Shown one piece after another: positions 12,190 through 24,604 of a stretch of 64,000 nucleotides of DNA. Each line of letters begins with the position of its first letter. The first letter of the stretch is position 1. This DNA comes from Chrysophaeum taylorii (taxonomy: Eukaryota > Sar > Pelagophyceae > Pelagomonadales > Pelagomonadaceae). Below the pieces are notes generated by a model. That model did not search any database and had not been told where the DNA came from. It saw only the letters and a program-made list of their open reading frames with translations. The DNA lies in NCBI GenBank assembly GCA_029834535.1, contig JAQMWT010000454.1, positions 1 through 64,000 of the forward strand, in the 5' to 3' direction. The translations under genes and the position numbers were made by a program.

Positions 12190-12839
12190 GATGGAACGCG
12201 GGGGGTAAGAGCGGGCGAGATTCATCCGAGAGGGTGTCGTGCGCGGAAAAGGAAGGTAGGGTGACGGGCGGGAGGAGGAGAAAGATGCAAGGCAGCGTCA
12301 GAAGGAGGCAAGGATGGTGTTGAGGACGGCGTGGGAGTTGCGGATGTCAGCGCGGTGCCGCGAGCTGGGTGTTCTCGAGATGGAGTTGGGCTCGGTAGTT
12401 CGCCGGATTGGATGGCGAGCTTGGCGGTGGCGGGGTGAGCGCGGCCTTTTGGTTGCGGCCAAGTCGGGGGTGTTGGAGTCGAGTGCAACGCGCGTTGCGC
12501 CAACATTTGTTGTTGTTGTTGTTGTTGGAGCGCGGGCGGAGGTGCGTGGGAACTTGGAGTAGAGGTGTTGGAAATTTAGGAGAAGGGTCGAGCGTAATTA
12601 CGCGGGTGGAAATCGCAGGGGTTGTCGGATGGTGTGGGAGACGAAAGGGCGGTAGGAGCTTAGGGGCTTGGCGGCGGGGTGGACGGCATGAGGTGGTTGT
12701 TGTCCGTGTTCGAGAACACAGCAGGGGGGGTTGTGACCGTCGAGGTGGTCGGGTTTTGGGTTGCAACTCGATGGGAGTTTCCGTAAGAACGGCTGGAATG
12801 CAGTCTTGTCCAGGTAGTTCGTCTCAGTGAAGGTTCGGG

Positions 12840-13010
12840 AACGGAGGAAGAAGGCTTGGTAATGGCCAAGGCAATGACGAGGGTGCGCCACAAGAAGATC
12901 ATCAACGACAAGAACGAGACGTAGGACAACGGTAGAATTAAGCACGAGCTTGTAATTGCAAGTGTCACCAGATCCGCGGACGAAGCCACAATCTAACTAA
13001 CAAACTAACT
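12840..13010 (-). pseudogene. Copia RT active-site fragment (right arm)
   Basis: The minus strand carries SGDTCNYKLVLNSTVVLRL then VVDDLLVAHPRHCLGHYQ, mirroring 2196-2370. It lies opposite in sense to the copia relic that follows it at 13438. Confidence 0.7.
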
Positions 13011-13343
13011 TCAGACCTCTCCCGAGCATGGGAGCCAGGCCGGACCGACAGGAGCCAGCCCGGAATCACGGGCCTGTAGACGAGGAGCGCCGAAAGGTCG
13101 GTCGGCGGAGAGTGACCATCAAGCTTGTCGCCATGCGACGAGGAGACCGCGATGTGACTGACAACCAACTCGTCGATAACCTTCCATATGGTCGAGTGGC
13201 CCGTACTTGGAATTTTGGGGCTTCTCGCGCGGTGAGCCGGGCATTGAGTTCGTCGAGCGGAGCTTGTAGGTCGTTGAGCTCAGTTTTCGGGATGTTGAGG
13301 TTGTAAAGGGGGAAAATCTTCAATCCATTGAGCTTTTAGCGAA

Positions 13344-14515
13344 TTGCTTTGCGACGAGTTCCAGACTCGTGACCCTGGGGTCGCCGTGTTTTTGGGGTTA
13401 GCGTTTTGCGCCCTTTGTCTCACGTTTTCACCAGTACTTGCGTTCCTTCTCAATGATTGTGGCTTCGTCCGCGGATCTGGTGACACTTGCCATTACAAGC
13501 TCGTGCTCAATTCTACCGTCGTTCTACGTCTCGTTCTGGTCTTTGATGATCTTCTTGTGGCGCACCCTCCTCGTTGCATTGGCCATTACCAAGCCTTTTT
13601 CCTCCGTTTCCGCGCTTTCGCTGACGTCAACGAACTTGATCTCACCTCTTACGTTGGTCTTCGCATTACGCGCCATCGCCCTCGGAGAACCCTCACTCTT
13701 GACCAATCCCATGCTATCCGTGAAATCCTTACCGAACATCGCTTCATCAACAGTAAACCCGAACTCACACCCGCTCCCAAAGGTCTTCATCTTTCTGCGG
13801 CTGATTGTCCGGCTCCTGGTTCTCCAGATCACATCTTCATGGCACGCATCCCTTTTCGCCGTATTGTTGGCTGTGTCCTCTTCATCTCCATCATGACTCG
13901 CCCTGATATCACTTGGTCCGTCAATCAGTGTGCGCGTTTTTCCCACAATCCTGGTAAATAAACCCCACTGGCACGCTTGGCACGCTTTATCTCCCACTCT
14001 GCGTTATCTCAATGGCTCTCACGATTTTGCCCTTGTTCTTGGTCGCGATTCTACCCTTCGTCTCTGTGGTTATTCCGACTCCAGCTGGGCCGACGACCCT
14101 GATGACCGCCACTCTACAACTGGTTTTTGCTGGCTCTATGATCGCCTACTGCTCCCGCTCGCAGTACTTACTTGCTCGCTCTTCTTTTGAAGCTGAATTG
14201 CTCGCTCTTTACGCCGCTACTGCTGAGCTCTCTTGGTTTCTCAAACTTTTGTGATGACTTTGATCTCCCTCGTCACACCGTACCAATGTATGTCGATAAT
14301 AGCACCACCGTCACCCAAGTCCATCTCCAATGTCTCACACGGCGCATTCGCCATATTGACATTCGCTTTTACAGCACCGCCGAATATCATCATCGCAACC
14401 ACATCATTAATCTCCAACACATTACTCGTCTTGACACCCTTAGCGATACTTTCACCCGGAGTACGGAAGCTCCTTCCTTCCTCCGGCTTCGCGCTCTTTA
14501 CCTCACTTCGTGATC
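13344..14515 (+). pseudogene. Ty1/copia RT-RNase H relic (right arm)
   Basis: Encodes LNDCGFVRGSGDTCHYKLV, the RT active site VLVFDDLLVAHPPRC, LRITRHRPRRTLTLDQSHAI, the connection RPDITWSVNQCARFSHNP and RNase H pieces GYSDSSWADDPDDRHS and SFEAELLALYAATAE, ending at FLRLRALYLTS*. Two or three frame changes break it. The 3' flank (14683-14760) contains the short terminal repeat of the copia family, TGAGGAAGCTATGACACTTA, showing that the relic keeps the element's 3' end. Upstream of 13344 the copia sequence is lost. Confidence 0.88.
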
Positions 14516-14682
14516 TTCGCCCTGATCTCTGCTGTTTTCTTGCCACAATGCCTCTGTGACGTCTTCCTTCAAGCTTCTCCTCTGTGAGGATCTCACTTAC
14601 CCCTTTTTCCTTTTCTTTCTTTTTCCAGCACCTGTGTGAGGACCTCACTTACCCCTTTTTCCTTTTCTTTCTTTTCCAGCAC

Positions 14683-14760
14683 CTGTGTGAGGAAGCTATG
14701 ACACTTACCCCTGCATCACGTATCCAGTATCCTTACGTCTTTCTCTTATCGCTAGTCTAA
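14683..14760 (+). repeat. Short copia terminal repeat (right arm)
   Basis: Starts TGAGGAAGCTATGACACTTA and ends CTTATCGCTAGTCTAACG. It is related to 39205-39279 and 44441-44509, and to about 450-530 in the left arm. It follows a strongly pyrimidine-rich tract with TTTTCCAG. Confidence 0.65.
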
Positions 14761-15297
14761 CGCCTCATACCATTCGTAAAATGGTACTTGCGGGTCGACA
14801 CTAAAAAATAACTGTTTCGTTGCAAGGGCCGTTCCATGGACCAAACTCGACGAGCGATGTGAGACGCTCAGGAGTACTCCCGACCACTCTCCTTTCGGAC
14901 GAACAGACAGACAGACAGACCTGGGGCACGCCATACCCCAGTTTAGCGTGTTTTAATCGTGGCGTGGTGTGGGGTAATGTCTAGCAGTACCCGACACTAG
15001 AAAAAATACCAGGCGTGAGGAAGGGGAGGATGGCGAGCCACCACACTAGGTATCGAAAGAAGCATTATGACCGTAGCTCCCGGAGTGTCGGTGGCCTGGT
15101 CGCTGCTTTGGGCGGGTCTCGAGTACCTGGTTGGTTCGTGGCTGGGGTCGCCGACGGCGGGCGGCGACGATCGTGACAGATCTCGCGCTCGAGTTCGGCG
15201 AGTTGCTGTCCTCCTCCTCCTCCTCCTCATCTTCAGCATCCGCATCATCCGGCACGGCAAATACAAGATCCTCCAGCGCTTCTTTTTCCACGCCTTC

Positions 15298-16600
<1,303 letters not shown>

Positions 16601-16710
16601 ACACCCACCTTCGGCTTGGCTCTGGTGGCCTTCCTACAACTGCGGAAGCTGAGTTTCGAAAGAGCGGGTAATTTATTTTTAGTGTCGTGTGATTTCTAGT
16701 GTCGACCCGC

Positions 16711-17698
16711 CTGTAGCAACCGAAAACTAGGGTCTTAGAAACTTCAGTAGATTACTCGTGTCCGAGACGTCGAGCGAAGTCGATGTCTACGTCGGAGGGA
16801 CGTTTCTCTACCAGTACCGCACTGGGTCCTATACCTAGATGGATTATCCGCATGACCGAATTTCGTTTTACCGACTTCAAGTCGCTTATGGGCGTCGAAT
16901 GTCGAGGCAAAGCCCGTCGATGCTGTGACGTACAAGCAGCTGTCGTCGCTATCTTCAGCGATCAGCACTCGACCAAAGTCTCATCGATGTGGACGTATCT
17001 TCCCGCAGATCAGATCTGCGGCCGCCGCCGCCCGAGCGTCAAACTGCATCTAGGACGATTCGAGTACTGCCGAATCTAAGAGGTCGCTAAATTCAGATGC
17101 CGCCGCACGATGGCACAACTTGCCCCTTTGATTTCTGGTCAAGTTTTCTGGTTACGAACGGTACTCAATCCTTTTCAGTGGCAATTCGTGCGATGTCCAG
17201 GCATGATGCGAGGCGAAGCCCTTGTTCGGTTACGAGCATGGCGGACGACATCGGAGCTGGTTGTGACAAGGAATGCTTTCACTGTGTCCGCGGGAGTCTC
17301 CACCGCCGACAACAGGCCGTTCCCGTTTATCTGGTCAGTCCTGATGTCCTCCCCTGACGAATCTTCGTCGATCCGAAGAGGACGAGATATGTCGATACTT
17401 TGCCGAGTGCGAGATTCGTTATGCAAAGGCCCAACGGCTCGCGTGCATGAACGCGCTGTTTAGTTGGAGGCAGTCCTTTGGGAACGAAACATTTCGAGTC
17501 GTCGTCTTCGCGCTGGATTCTCCCGCACGACGACGCGAACAAGATTCGTATTACCCAAGAATGGTCGTCGTCTATGTTGTGCTGCAGCACAAGCACACGC
17601 CAGACTTTACTCGGGGAGGGTGGTCGCCCTTGAGGCGCTTGGTCCCTAGCACGGAGGCGTTGCCGTCGTCATCAGCACCACATCCTCCGCGTTGTGAC
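16711..17698. other. No recognised gene
   Basis: Short overlapping frames on both strands (for example 17110-17463 plus, 16744-16968 minus) have no domain I can name. No repeat structure was seen apart from the flanking element ends. Confidence 0.5.
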
Positions 17699-17755
17699 CC
17701 GCCACCTAAAGATGCTCGCGGACACTTTACCCGCATCCGAGACGTGTTCGTATCC

Positions 17756-17945
17756 GCTCGTCATCCGCGTCCGTGTGTTATCCGCATCCGTTCGTGGCGG
17801 GGCGTGTCCGCATCCGCGACGTTGTCCGCGTCCGCGGCGTGTCCGCATCCGCGGCGTGTCCGCATCCGCGACATGTCCGCATCTGCTACGGAGCTGCGTC
17901 CGCAGCCGTATCCGCTGTCTAACCGCACTCGTTGGGACGTCCGTG
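17756..17945. repeat. Sub-terminal minisatellite TCCGCATCCGCGGCGTG
   Basis: Irregular tandem array of 10-18 bp units around the core GTCCGCATCC or GTCCGCGGC, just inside the left end of hAT-2a. The right end carries a sparser cluster in inverted sense. Such sub-terminal motifs are binding sites for hAT transposases in known elements; that role here is inference. Confidence 0.8.
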
Positions 17946-18489
17946 CCTGCTGACTAGCTGTATCTGCGTATGTCGGCGTCCAAGGCACACTTGCGCCTGC
18001 GGCTGCTCCGAGTCTGCAGGGTGTCCGCGGTTGTTGCAGGGAAAAAGAGGCTAGTTGGAGTTTATGCCGCCCTTGCCATGAAACACGTCCAATTACACGT
18101 AACTGTGCCCTCGCCCGTTTGATCGGAAGTTTGTTTACGTGCATAGTGCGCGATCGTGAAGCCCACCGGGACCGGGGTGGGGAGCCAGGAAAGGCTCGGC
18201 GGTATTGGGTTTGCGGCTCAAGGCTGCGAGATGGACACGCAACAGGCTTTGCGAACAGGAAGAAGGCGGCGACAAGGGCAAGGCAGGGTGAGAGCTGCCG
18301 ACGAGAAGATGGCGTAGAAGCCACGGGCCGGGAGTTGGTATTCGTGCGAGGAGAAGAGGCGCGGGCCGCAGGAAGCGGAGACACGTCATAAGAGGCGGCG
18401 AAAAAAAAAAGAAGGGCGTCATCAAGGGCAGAGCGAGAGGATACCCCAGAGGAGGTGCGAAGACTACATGCGATCAAGTGTTTTCAAAA

Positions 18490-20520
18490 GGCGCCGGACT
18501 CGTCATCATCAACCTCGAAGTCGTCGTACTCGGGATTGTCGTGCTCACCAGTGGTGTTTGGCGTTTCTTTGAACAACGCCCAAAGCCGGTCGTAGTCGAT
18601 GCCGCCGTCGAGTTTCTTCTAGAAAAATGGGGAAGTTATGTTTGATGATTACGAAGGCCTGGAGCAGCCTGGGCCTGAGGCGAGAGCGAAGCGGCATTTT
18701 GGTTAGCTTCGTGAACCCGAAGACCCGCTCCTTGTGAGCTTCAGTGAACTGTGCGCAGCCCTTACTCTCAAACAGTAAGGTCGCCGTCGGATATTCGTCG
18801 CGGATCATCGAGTTCGCATACACTTTTGTCATATCGAGACGCTTGCCGCGAACTCCATCTTCGACCACGAATTGCTGGTATGTATCATGAGTCATCGCCC
18901 GGAACTTAGCCAGCTCGATGTGAGCGTCCTGTTTCTGCGGCGTAGCGACTGGATCATCCGCCGATTCATCGTCATCGCCGAGGTCGAGAAGATCGTCGAC
19001 GGAGTCGGAATCGGAGTCGGCAGTACGACGCTTCTTCTTATTATAGGGCGAAGGCTGCGTCGGTTCTGGCTGAAGCGAAGCGAGTCTCTCTGCTGCTTCC
19101 TCCCAAGCTGCCTCGAACGTGACAGTCGCGAGCTTGGCATGTGCCTGCGGCAGAATCTGGTTGAGCTTGAGCGTTGGATTCAGCAGCATCAAATCATCAC
19201 CGCTTCCGCCGGCGCGCGGCACAGGTGGCGCGGCTTCAGTTTTTCGACAAGCACCTAACTGAAAGTTTGAAAGGACTGGTCAGCATCATCCCACGGAACA
19301 TCGTCTAAATAATTTGCGATTCGGGCCAGTGGCGGTGTGCCGTCTTGGGACACGCAGCTCCCGTTTCTCAGGCGACTTGATGCAACGATAAACGTACACT
19401 CGCTCCATGTCGGCGGCCACTGGAACGTCGCCTTCGGTCTGGAGAGTGAGTTTCATGGGTGGCTGCATGGCCGCCTCGAGCTGCGAGTTGACGCTCCATT
19501 CGAAGTCAGTAAATGGCCGAGGAACCTTGCCGAAAGACGCGGAGTAAGAAGCGGACTCGACGGCTCTAGACGGGGCGTCGGTCTCTGTAGTCGCATCTGT
19601 ATCAGAACCTAAGCTCTCGTACTGGTCGCGCAACATGTCCTCGCGCAACATGTCCTCGATCTCTAGCGCGACATCATCCTTGTTGGCTTCTCTGACGGAC
19701 CTCGCCGGTGACAATCTGCGAACGGCGACTTGCCTAGGATAAATTCGTCGTAGATGGCGGGATAGTGTGTGTCCCTTTAATTAAACGCAGTCACCCGTCC
19801 CGGGTGTTCGATGACTCTTTGATTTTATCCTTTCTCTTGCAAGCCTGCCGAACCAGTGGCAGCTTGTTGATGCCGCCCGGTAGGACGCATCTCATTTGAA
19901 ACGCGACGCTCTTCTCTGAAACGCCGCCGTCGGTGGACATGCAGGCCAGGGGGGCCGTTCGCCATTCCGAAGAACGACTTGCGAATTGACTTGTACAAGC
20001 GAGACAGGCTAGCCATCTCATCGACGTCGGGATCAGAGACACCCCCTTCGTCCGTCCGTCCTCGGTAGTAGTTCCATCAGTGGCATGCGGCATTCTCGAT
20101 AGGCGTTGAAAAGGCTCTGATCCGTCACACGCTCATCGTTCTCTTTCTTCATCTTCTCGTATCGCGCCTTCATACTCATAAACGAATGAAACGGCCTCGA
20201 ACTCCGGCATTCAACCCAGAAAAAACTCGCGCTCGCTGTTGTCGTGGACTTCGTACTCCGGACACGAGATCTTTACCGCCTCTTTCCGCACTCCGCTCGG
20301 AAATTTGTGCTTTGGTTGGTGCTCAACGACAAATGCCTGCCATTGTCTTCGACGTTCAGCAGCGGCAGTCAGTCCACCCTTCCACCAGGTGCCAGGCATG
20401 GAAAAAAATTGGTACCCGACGTCCTTCGAAAAGTCTTCGAACACCACGAGCTTCCTCTGCGCAGCACCTTCCTTCTGAACCCGCGCGCTCCCCTCCCGAT
20501 GCTGATGTCATGACCGCTTC
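18490..20520 (-). pseudogene. hAT-2a transposase, frameshifted
   Basis: Minus-strand order: SKDVGYQFFSMPGTWWKGG and FVVEHQPKHKFPSGVRKEAV (20211-20447); MASLSRLYKSIRKSFFGMA (about 20000); an acidic stretch with DFEWSVNSQLEAAM and LTLQTEGDVPVAADMERVY (19286-19714); AELAKFRAMTHDTYQQFV-like segment; then EYPTATLLFESKGCAQFTEA, HKERVFGFTKLT and AFVIIKHNFP (18620-18830), which resembles the C-terminal hAT dimerisation region, with IDYDRLW near 18580. At least five frame breaks separate these blocks, some at A homopolymers. An apparently complete set of blocks is shared with copy 2b. Confidence 0.72.
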
Positions 20521-20856
20521 TTGGTCGCTGCGTCGCGAGACGAGGAGGATAAAAAGTAAAGGATTGAGTGGGGTTGGACCCATTGTTTCACGCAGCGGAG
20601 ACGCGACACGGAGAGACGCGACGCTCCGACACCGCAGGCGTCCGCATTTGCTGGCTATCCGTGTCCGCAGGTCCCCTGGTCGCGGTCACGGTCCAAATCC
20701 GCGAGTCGGATGCGGACACGATCCGTTCGCTTCGCTTCTTTGCCGCCACCGGAGGCGACTGACTGACCGCTTCGCGCTTTTGCGGGGTCCGTAACGTCTA
20801 GAGGCTTGGCTTGGGTGAGGTACCGGACGGATAATGTAATAATAGACCATCGCTCT

Positions 20857-20886
20857 TTTTGTAAAGTAAAGTAAAGTAAAGTGAAG
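20857..20886. repeat. (TAAAG)n microsatellite
   Basis: Four to five units of TAAAG end 5 bases before the ATG of the zinc-ribbon gene, so they are part of its 5' leader. Confidence 0.85.
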
Positions 20887-20890
20887 ATTT

Positions 20891-21625
20891 ATGTACGAAG
20901 GTCTGAGTAACCACCCTGTCAGACCGACGATGGACTACGCGGCGGCGGCGGAAATGAGACGGCTGCTCGGGTGTGGATGGCGGGCCACGGGCGAGGCGTG
21001 TCCGAGGTGCGGTACGACAATTCTCGAAGGGGCTGGCGAGACTGTGTGCGTCAAGTGCGATCCGCAGGATGGCGGGGGAAAGAGTGGCGGGGGAAAGAGT
21101 CCCGACGCGTCAGAGCGCATCGGCGCCAAGCTGCTGCTGGGGTGGGTGCTGCTGGGCGATGCGTGTCCGAGGTGCGGCGTGCCCCTCATGCGGTCGCCCG
21201 ACGGGGTCACCCAGTGCGTCGCGTGCGCCGGGAGGGCGCCGTCCGAGTCAGCTCCCGGAGGCTGGGTTTTGCTCGAAGAACCTTGCGGGTGCGGCGTGCC
21301 CCTGATAAGGACAGATGGCGTCACGCGATGCGTCGCGTGCAAGACCGAGAGCATCGTTGGCGACAAGCTCCTCGCGTTAGTATGTCAACTGGGATCGACC
21401 GAAAACAAGTCGAGGACTTCGGCCGCGATATCGACGCTCGCTCGGGCGCTCGTCGCGTGCGGGGAGCAGGTGCCTCGTGCGGTGCGGCCTCTCATTTCCT
21501 ACGAAATTTCCCGTCACGCGGGCCTCCTCGACCCCACCGAGCCGGGCGATGATCTTTTGGACGTCGTCGCGAATCTCTCCGACGCCCTGACCCGCCTGAA
21601 GGAGGGATTCTCCGGAGTGGGGTAG
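20891..21625 (+). CDS. Triple zinc-ribbon protein of the ZNRD2/SSSCA1 (autoantigen p27) type
   Basis: An intact 244-residue frame. It has three repeats of one unit: a hydrophobic-glycine lead (MRRLLGCGW, KLLLGWVLLG, PGGWVLLE) followed by a zinc ribbon. In repeats 1 and 2 the cysteines are CPRCGTTI...CVKC and CPRCGVPL...CVAC; in repeat 3 CPRCG is reduced to CGCG, so that finger may bind differently. The C-terminal ~90 residues (ISTLARALVACGEQ..., LLDVVANLSDALTRLKEG) look helical. The lead plus CPxCG ribbon is the hallmark of SSSCA1/ZNRD2 family proteins, small zinc proteins implicated in mitosis or protein interaction; members with several ribbons are known in microalgae. The first ATG is used here; Met15 (MDYAAAAEMRRLL) is an alternative. 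Composition and intactness suggest a living host gene. Confidence 0.85.
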   Translation: MYEGLSNHPVRPTMDYAAAAEMRRLLGCGWRATGEACPRCGTTILEGAGETVCVKCDPQDGGGKSGGGKSPDASERIGAKLLLGWVLLGDACPRCGVPLMRSPDGVTQCVACAGRAPSESAPGGWVLLEEPCGCGVPLIRTDGVTRCVACKTESIVGDKLLALVCQLGSTENKSRTSAAISTLARALVACGEQVPRAVRPLISYEISRHAGLLDPTEPGDDLLDVVANLSDALTRLKEGFSGVG

Positions 21626-21958
21626 TAGTCTTAAGGAGAGCAGCGGGCGCTTGCATGTCAACCCTGTTTAGACAGCACGTCAACCCTGTTTGGCAAGGGG
21701 GAACAGACCATGATCGGGACGTACCAGATGCCTGTTCTTTCTGGGCACGCTAGGGATGCCCTCGTCGAAATCCTGGAAAAAACAACGACCGTTTACACCC
21801 TGGATCAGCTACTGGATACCACCACAACGGACAGGCTGGGCGCCCCGGACACCCTGGATGGGCTGGATAGACTATCTGGACCGCCGACCCTACCCCCCCA
21901 CCCTGGATAGCCTGGGTAGGCCGGATGGAGCGCGCGGCGGCCTGGGTCGCCTGGCCAC
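21626..21958. other. Spacer with GGATAG-type short repeats
   Basis: Contains a doubled GTCAACCCTGTTT (21656-21695) and a degenerate array around CCTGGAT and GGCTGGATAG (21800-21930). A 66-residue frame at 21710 is not recognisable. It ends at the gypsy 5' LTR. Confidence 0.5.
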
Positions 21959-22314
21959 TGGGGCAGCAGTAACGCCCATCCCCCCACTTGCCTACCTGAC
22001 TTCCCCTGATTGTTGCTCTGGTACTACTGACCTTGCAATTATGGGTTGGTGGTGGTGGTGTCATCTTGACACCCTCACCTGCGCTTCCACTGAACCCAAC
22101 TGAAGAACCCAATGTACCAGCCATTTGTATTGCTTTCTTGCTGTCTTCTTGCTGCTATTACGGTTTGACTGTCCGATTTTCGAGGTGGTTGCGCCGAGAT
22201 CGGGCGCGCGTGGCGGTTTCACTTCACCAGCCGCGGTTCGGGTTGGGAGAAAGGGCTTGTTGAGGCCTCTGGTCCGGCCAAGAGGGGCGGGTATATGAGA
22301 GAGAAACCACTACA
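21959..22314 (+). repeat. 5' LTR of the gypsy element
   Basis: About 356 bp, starting TGGGGCAGCAGTAACGCCC and ending AAACCACTACA. It matches 28388-28731 over its length, with substitutions and small indels. Both copies share the internal segments TGACACCCTCACCTGCGCTT and TTGTTGAGGCCTCTGGTCC. Confidence 0.9.
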
Positions 22315-22331
22315 GTGGTCTCAGAAACGGG
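22315..22331 (+). promoter_or_regulatory. Candidate primer-binding site
   Basis: Directly after the LTR, GTGGTCTCAGAAACGGG resembles the TGGTATCAGAGC pattern complementary to the 3' end of initiator tRNA-Met, used by many LTR retrotransposons to prime reverse transcription. The match is partial. Confidence 0.5.
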
Positions 22332-22874
22332 AATCGATAGTCCAACAACTCCCGGAATATCGATCGATCTCCTGTTTTTCGGCGGCGGCGAGCCGGTTCG
22401 TAACCGTCGAGTGAGTGCGAAGCCGACGCATTTGCGGGTGAAGATCCAGGGGATCACGGGTACTTCTTCAGAGTTCATTACGTGATTCGGATCGGACGGG
22501 GAGCGGACGGGGAGCGGAGTCATTACGACACAACCAGGCAAAACATTTATAAGACCTAACCAGGCTAAGAAAGAGTAAGACCTAAAACCTAGCTCGCGCG
22601 AGGCAGACCACCACCTCTCTGACGGCGAGCGACAGCACCGGGAAGGCCGTCCATAGCCTTCACGCGCAAGGCAAACACTTCCGTAAGACCCGCGCACCGG
22701 TTCAGCGCGCAGCAGTCAGCGCGCACCGCCGGCAATTTGTCGTCTGACGTACAACAAGCGAGTTGTGAGCGTTCGGGCTAATCCTATTATCCGGGCAGAG
22801 CGCGGTCATGGCAGAAAGGCCAATGACAGAACGACCGCAGTGGTTTCGGGACGCACAATAGTATTACACCCGAA

Positions 22875-23499
22875 TTGCTGTGCTCGCGCACGCGCCTACT
22901 TGCTTGCAATGTTCGCTTGGAACTGCTGTTATTATCGCGTGTACTACCGAATTTACGGGACCGTTTTGGGCCAGCGTTGGGATTTACAGGTGGTCACCCG
23001 CTCATTATAGTGAACAGTTTCTCATCTACGCGCCCGGCTACCGGCCCTGCCTTCACGGTGACGCGCAGCAAATTGCAGATGGGACCTCATTTCTCGAACA
23101 CCCGTCCACTCACGTTGCATATGCACCAGGAAATTATGACCGTTCCTGCTACGTGGCGATGGGGTGAGAAAGTTTCAGAGACAGGAGCTATGAAGATGCT
23201 TGGCAGTATGGCGCCACCCGCGACTATGACGCGGATCGCGCTAGCAGTGCACAATTCGTTCGACCCTTCACTTCGAAATTTGGGTAAGTTGCGGAATATT
23301 GCGACGACTACGATAGCCCAACCCGATCACCATATTCTACGGTTTTCACCTTTTGCTGTCGAGTCGCGCATTCCAACGCTCGACCCTGCCACTCGAAGTG
23401 TGTCATGGATCTCGCCCGATGACCTCTACTCTCCTGCGAGTCCTGCACCATCAGCTGCTGCCGCCACCACCCTGCCACCACCTTCGGTTACATCGCCTG
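22875..23499 (+). pseudogene. Gag-like frame of the gypsy element
   Basis: An open frame containing NLRDRFGPALGFTGGHPL, ALAVHNSFDPSLRNLGKLR, SWISPDDLYSPASPAPS and a Pro/Ala-rich tail. No zinc knuckle or protease DTG/DSG is seen. Its position between the primer-binding site and RT fits gag; its sequence is shared with the fragment at 11438-11870. The frame is cut by the R1a insertion at 23500; taking out R1a and one copy of the target duplication puts it in phase with the RT frame at 24605. Confidence 0.6.
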
Positions 23500-24552
23500 T
23501 TTGACTCGCGTATGTCCGGAAAAGTAAAGGCTGTCGTCGATGCGGCGGCGCTGGCGAGGAGTCTCGTCGACGTCGGCACCATCTAGGATAAGCGGCCGGC
23601 GGGAAGAGGCAGCAGAGGCAGAAGAGAGTGTCTTCTTCTAGCACCAGCAACCAGCCTTAACAGTCGGAGTTCGACTGTCGTCCACATTGTTGTCGAGTTT
23701 AAGCCCCTGCAGACAAGGGGCGTCGCTGTCCCACTGAACGTCGTAGTTGTAGACCCGGGCCCGCGGCTTGAATTTGAAAACCCTCCCGAACCACCATGAT
23801 GGCTCTCAGAGGTCGTCGTCGTCGAGGTGTCCACGCAGCAAAGTAGAACGTAAAGCGGGATCTTTTCGTCCTCGCGGAGAAAGGAAGCCGTCTTGTCGAT
23901 GAACAAGAAGCCTGGAGGATCTTCAAACTCATCGAAGTAGACCGTACCATCTTGCTCTTCGTCTCTCCCGTCATCGTCGTCTTCCAAATCAAGATCTTCG
24001 TCGTCCTTGCGGCCGCCATTGTCGTCATCGTGGCTCTCACCCGGCAGATAGTCCCTCCCCGATGTTCGCGCGTTGAAACTCTAGACCACAATGGGTCCTT
24101 CGCCTTGAGCGCCAGCTTTGTCTTGACGTTCGCCGCGACCGTCAACTTCGACGGGGTCGTCCGTGTAAAGGTTCCTGGGGCGTCCAGCACCGCCTCTTCT
24201 TCACTAAAGAATGCCAACACTTTCAGCCCTTTGTCTCTGAAAGGCTGACCCCCGTAAGGTTCACTCAGCGCCTTGTGAACCGCGGGGGGGACCACCCCTC
24301 CCGCCCATCCCACTCGAGCGTGTGGCCCATGACACCAACACGAACGTGCACGCCGGCGCTCTCACTAAGCGGTCTGTCTCACAGTCGGCGAGCATGGAGG
24401 GGGCCTTGCGCGCGCACTACATGCTGAATATAAATGATTTGACGCACGCACTTTTTTTTCCAGCCTCTGATGAGAGGCCTTCGGAAAGTTCTAGAAATTT
24501 CTGGAGGTATCCATTTCCAGAAATTTCCATTTTCTTTTCCGCGCGAGTCATA
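23500..24552 (-). mobile_element. R1a: small hAT-like element nested in gypsy
   Basis: Ends TTTGACTCGCG at the left and TATGACTCGCG (reverse complement) at the right, flanked by an exact 8-bp direct repeat ATCGCCTG (23492-23499, 24553-24560). Next to the ends are GGAAAAG and clusters of TTTCCAGAAATTTCC-like motifs. The 1053-bp element has no complete transposase. On the minus strand it encodes an acidic segment (DGTVYFDEFEDPPGFLF, ASFLREDEKIPLYV) preceded by SGRDYLPGES. It is related to R1b at 29230-30697 and, over part of its length, to 54113-54420. Confidence 0.85.
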
Positions 24553-24604
24553 ATCGCCTGGGACGGCTCAATCTTTTGCAGGGGGCACCGTCGCCACTGC
24601 TGTT

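Larger units (their letters stand above)
12190..15226. repeat. Right arm of the large inverted repeat
   Basis: Reverse complement of 1-2990. It contains, left to right: the proline-rich segment (minus), a copia RT fragment (12840-13010, minus), the copia RT-RNase H relic (13438-14515, plus), the ~200-bp TAGTGTCG-bounded segment (14793-14998) and the 3' end of a DDE element. Position 15226 corresponds to window position 1, so the true arm may be longer than can be seen. Confidence 0.85.
17707..20742 (-). mobile_element. hAT-2a transposon, complete ends
   Basis: The element begins TAAAGATGCTCGCGGACAC and ends TTCGCTTCTTTG. It is flanked by an exact 8-bp direct repeat CCGCCACC (17699-17706 and 20743-20750), the signature of hAT insertion. 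Sub-terminal clusters of TGTCCGCATCC/GGATGCGGACA lie at both ends (17750-17945 and 20620-20730). The body is the reverse complement of 35994-39178. The interior is a decayed transposase gene on the minus strand. Confidence 0.9.

Noticed and set aside
17694-18477. Overlapping Arg/Ser/Pro-rich frames over the CCGCATCC array
   Set aside because: They arise from a GC-rich minisatellite with few stops; they have no domain and correspond to hAT-2 sub-terminal DNA.
22224-22697. Minus-strand frame 22224-22697
   Set aside because: It lies over the end of the gypsy LTR and leader; it has no recognisable domain and is not preserved at the matching 3' LTR.
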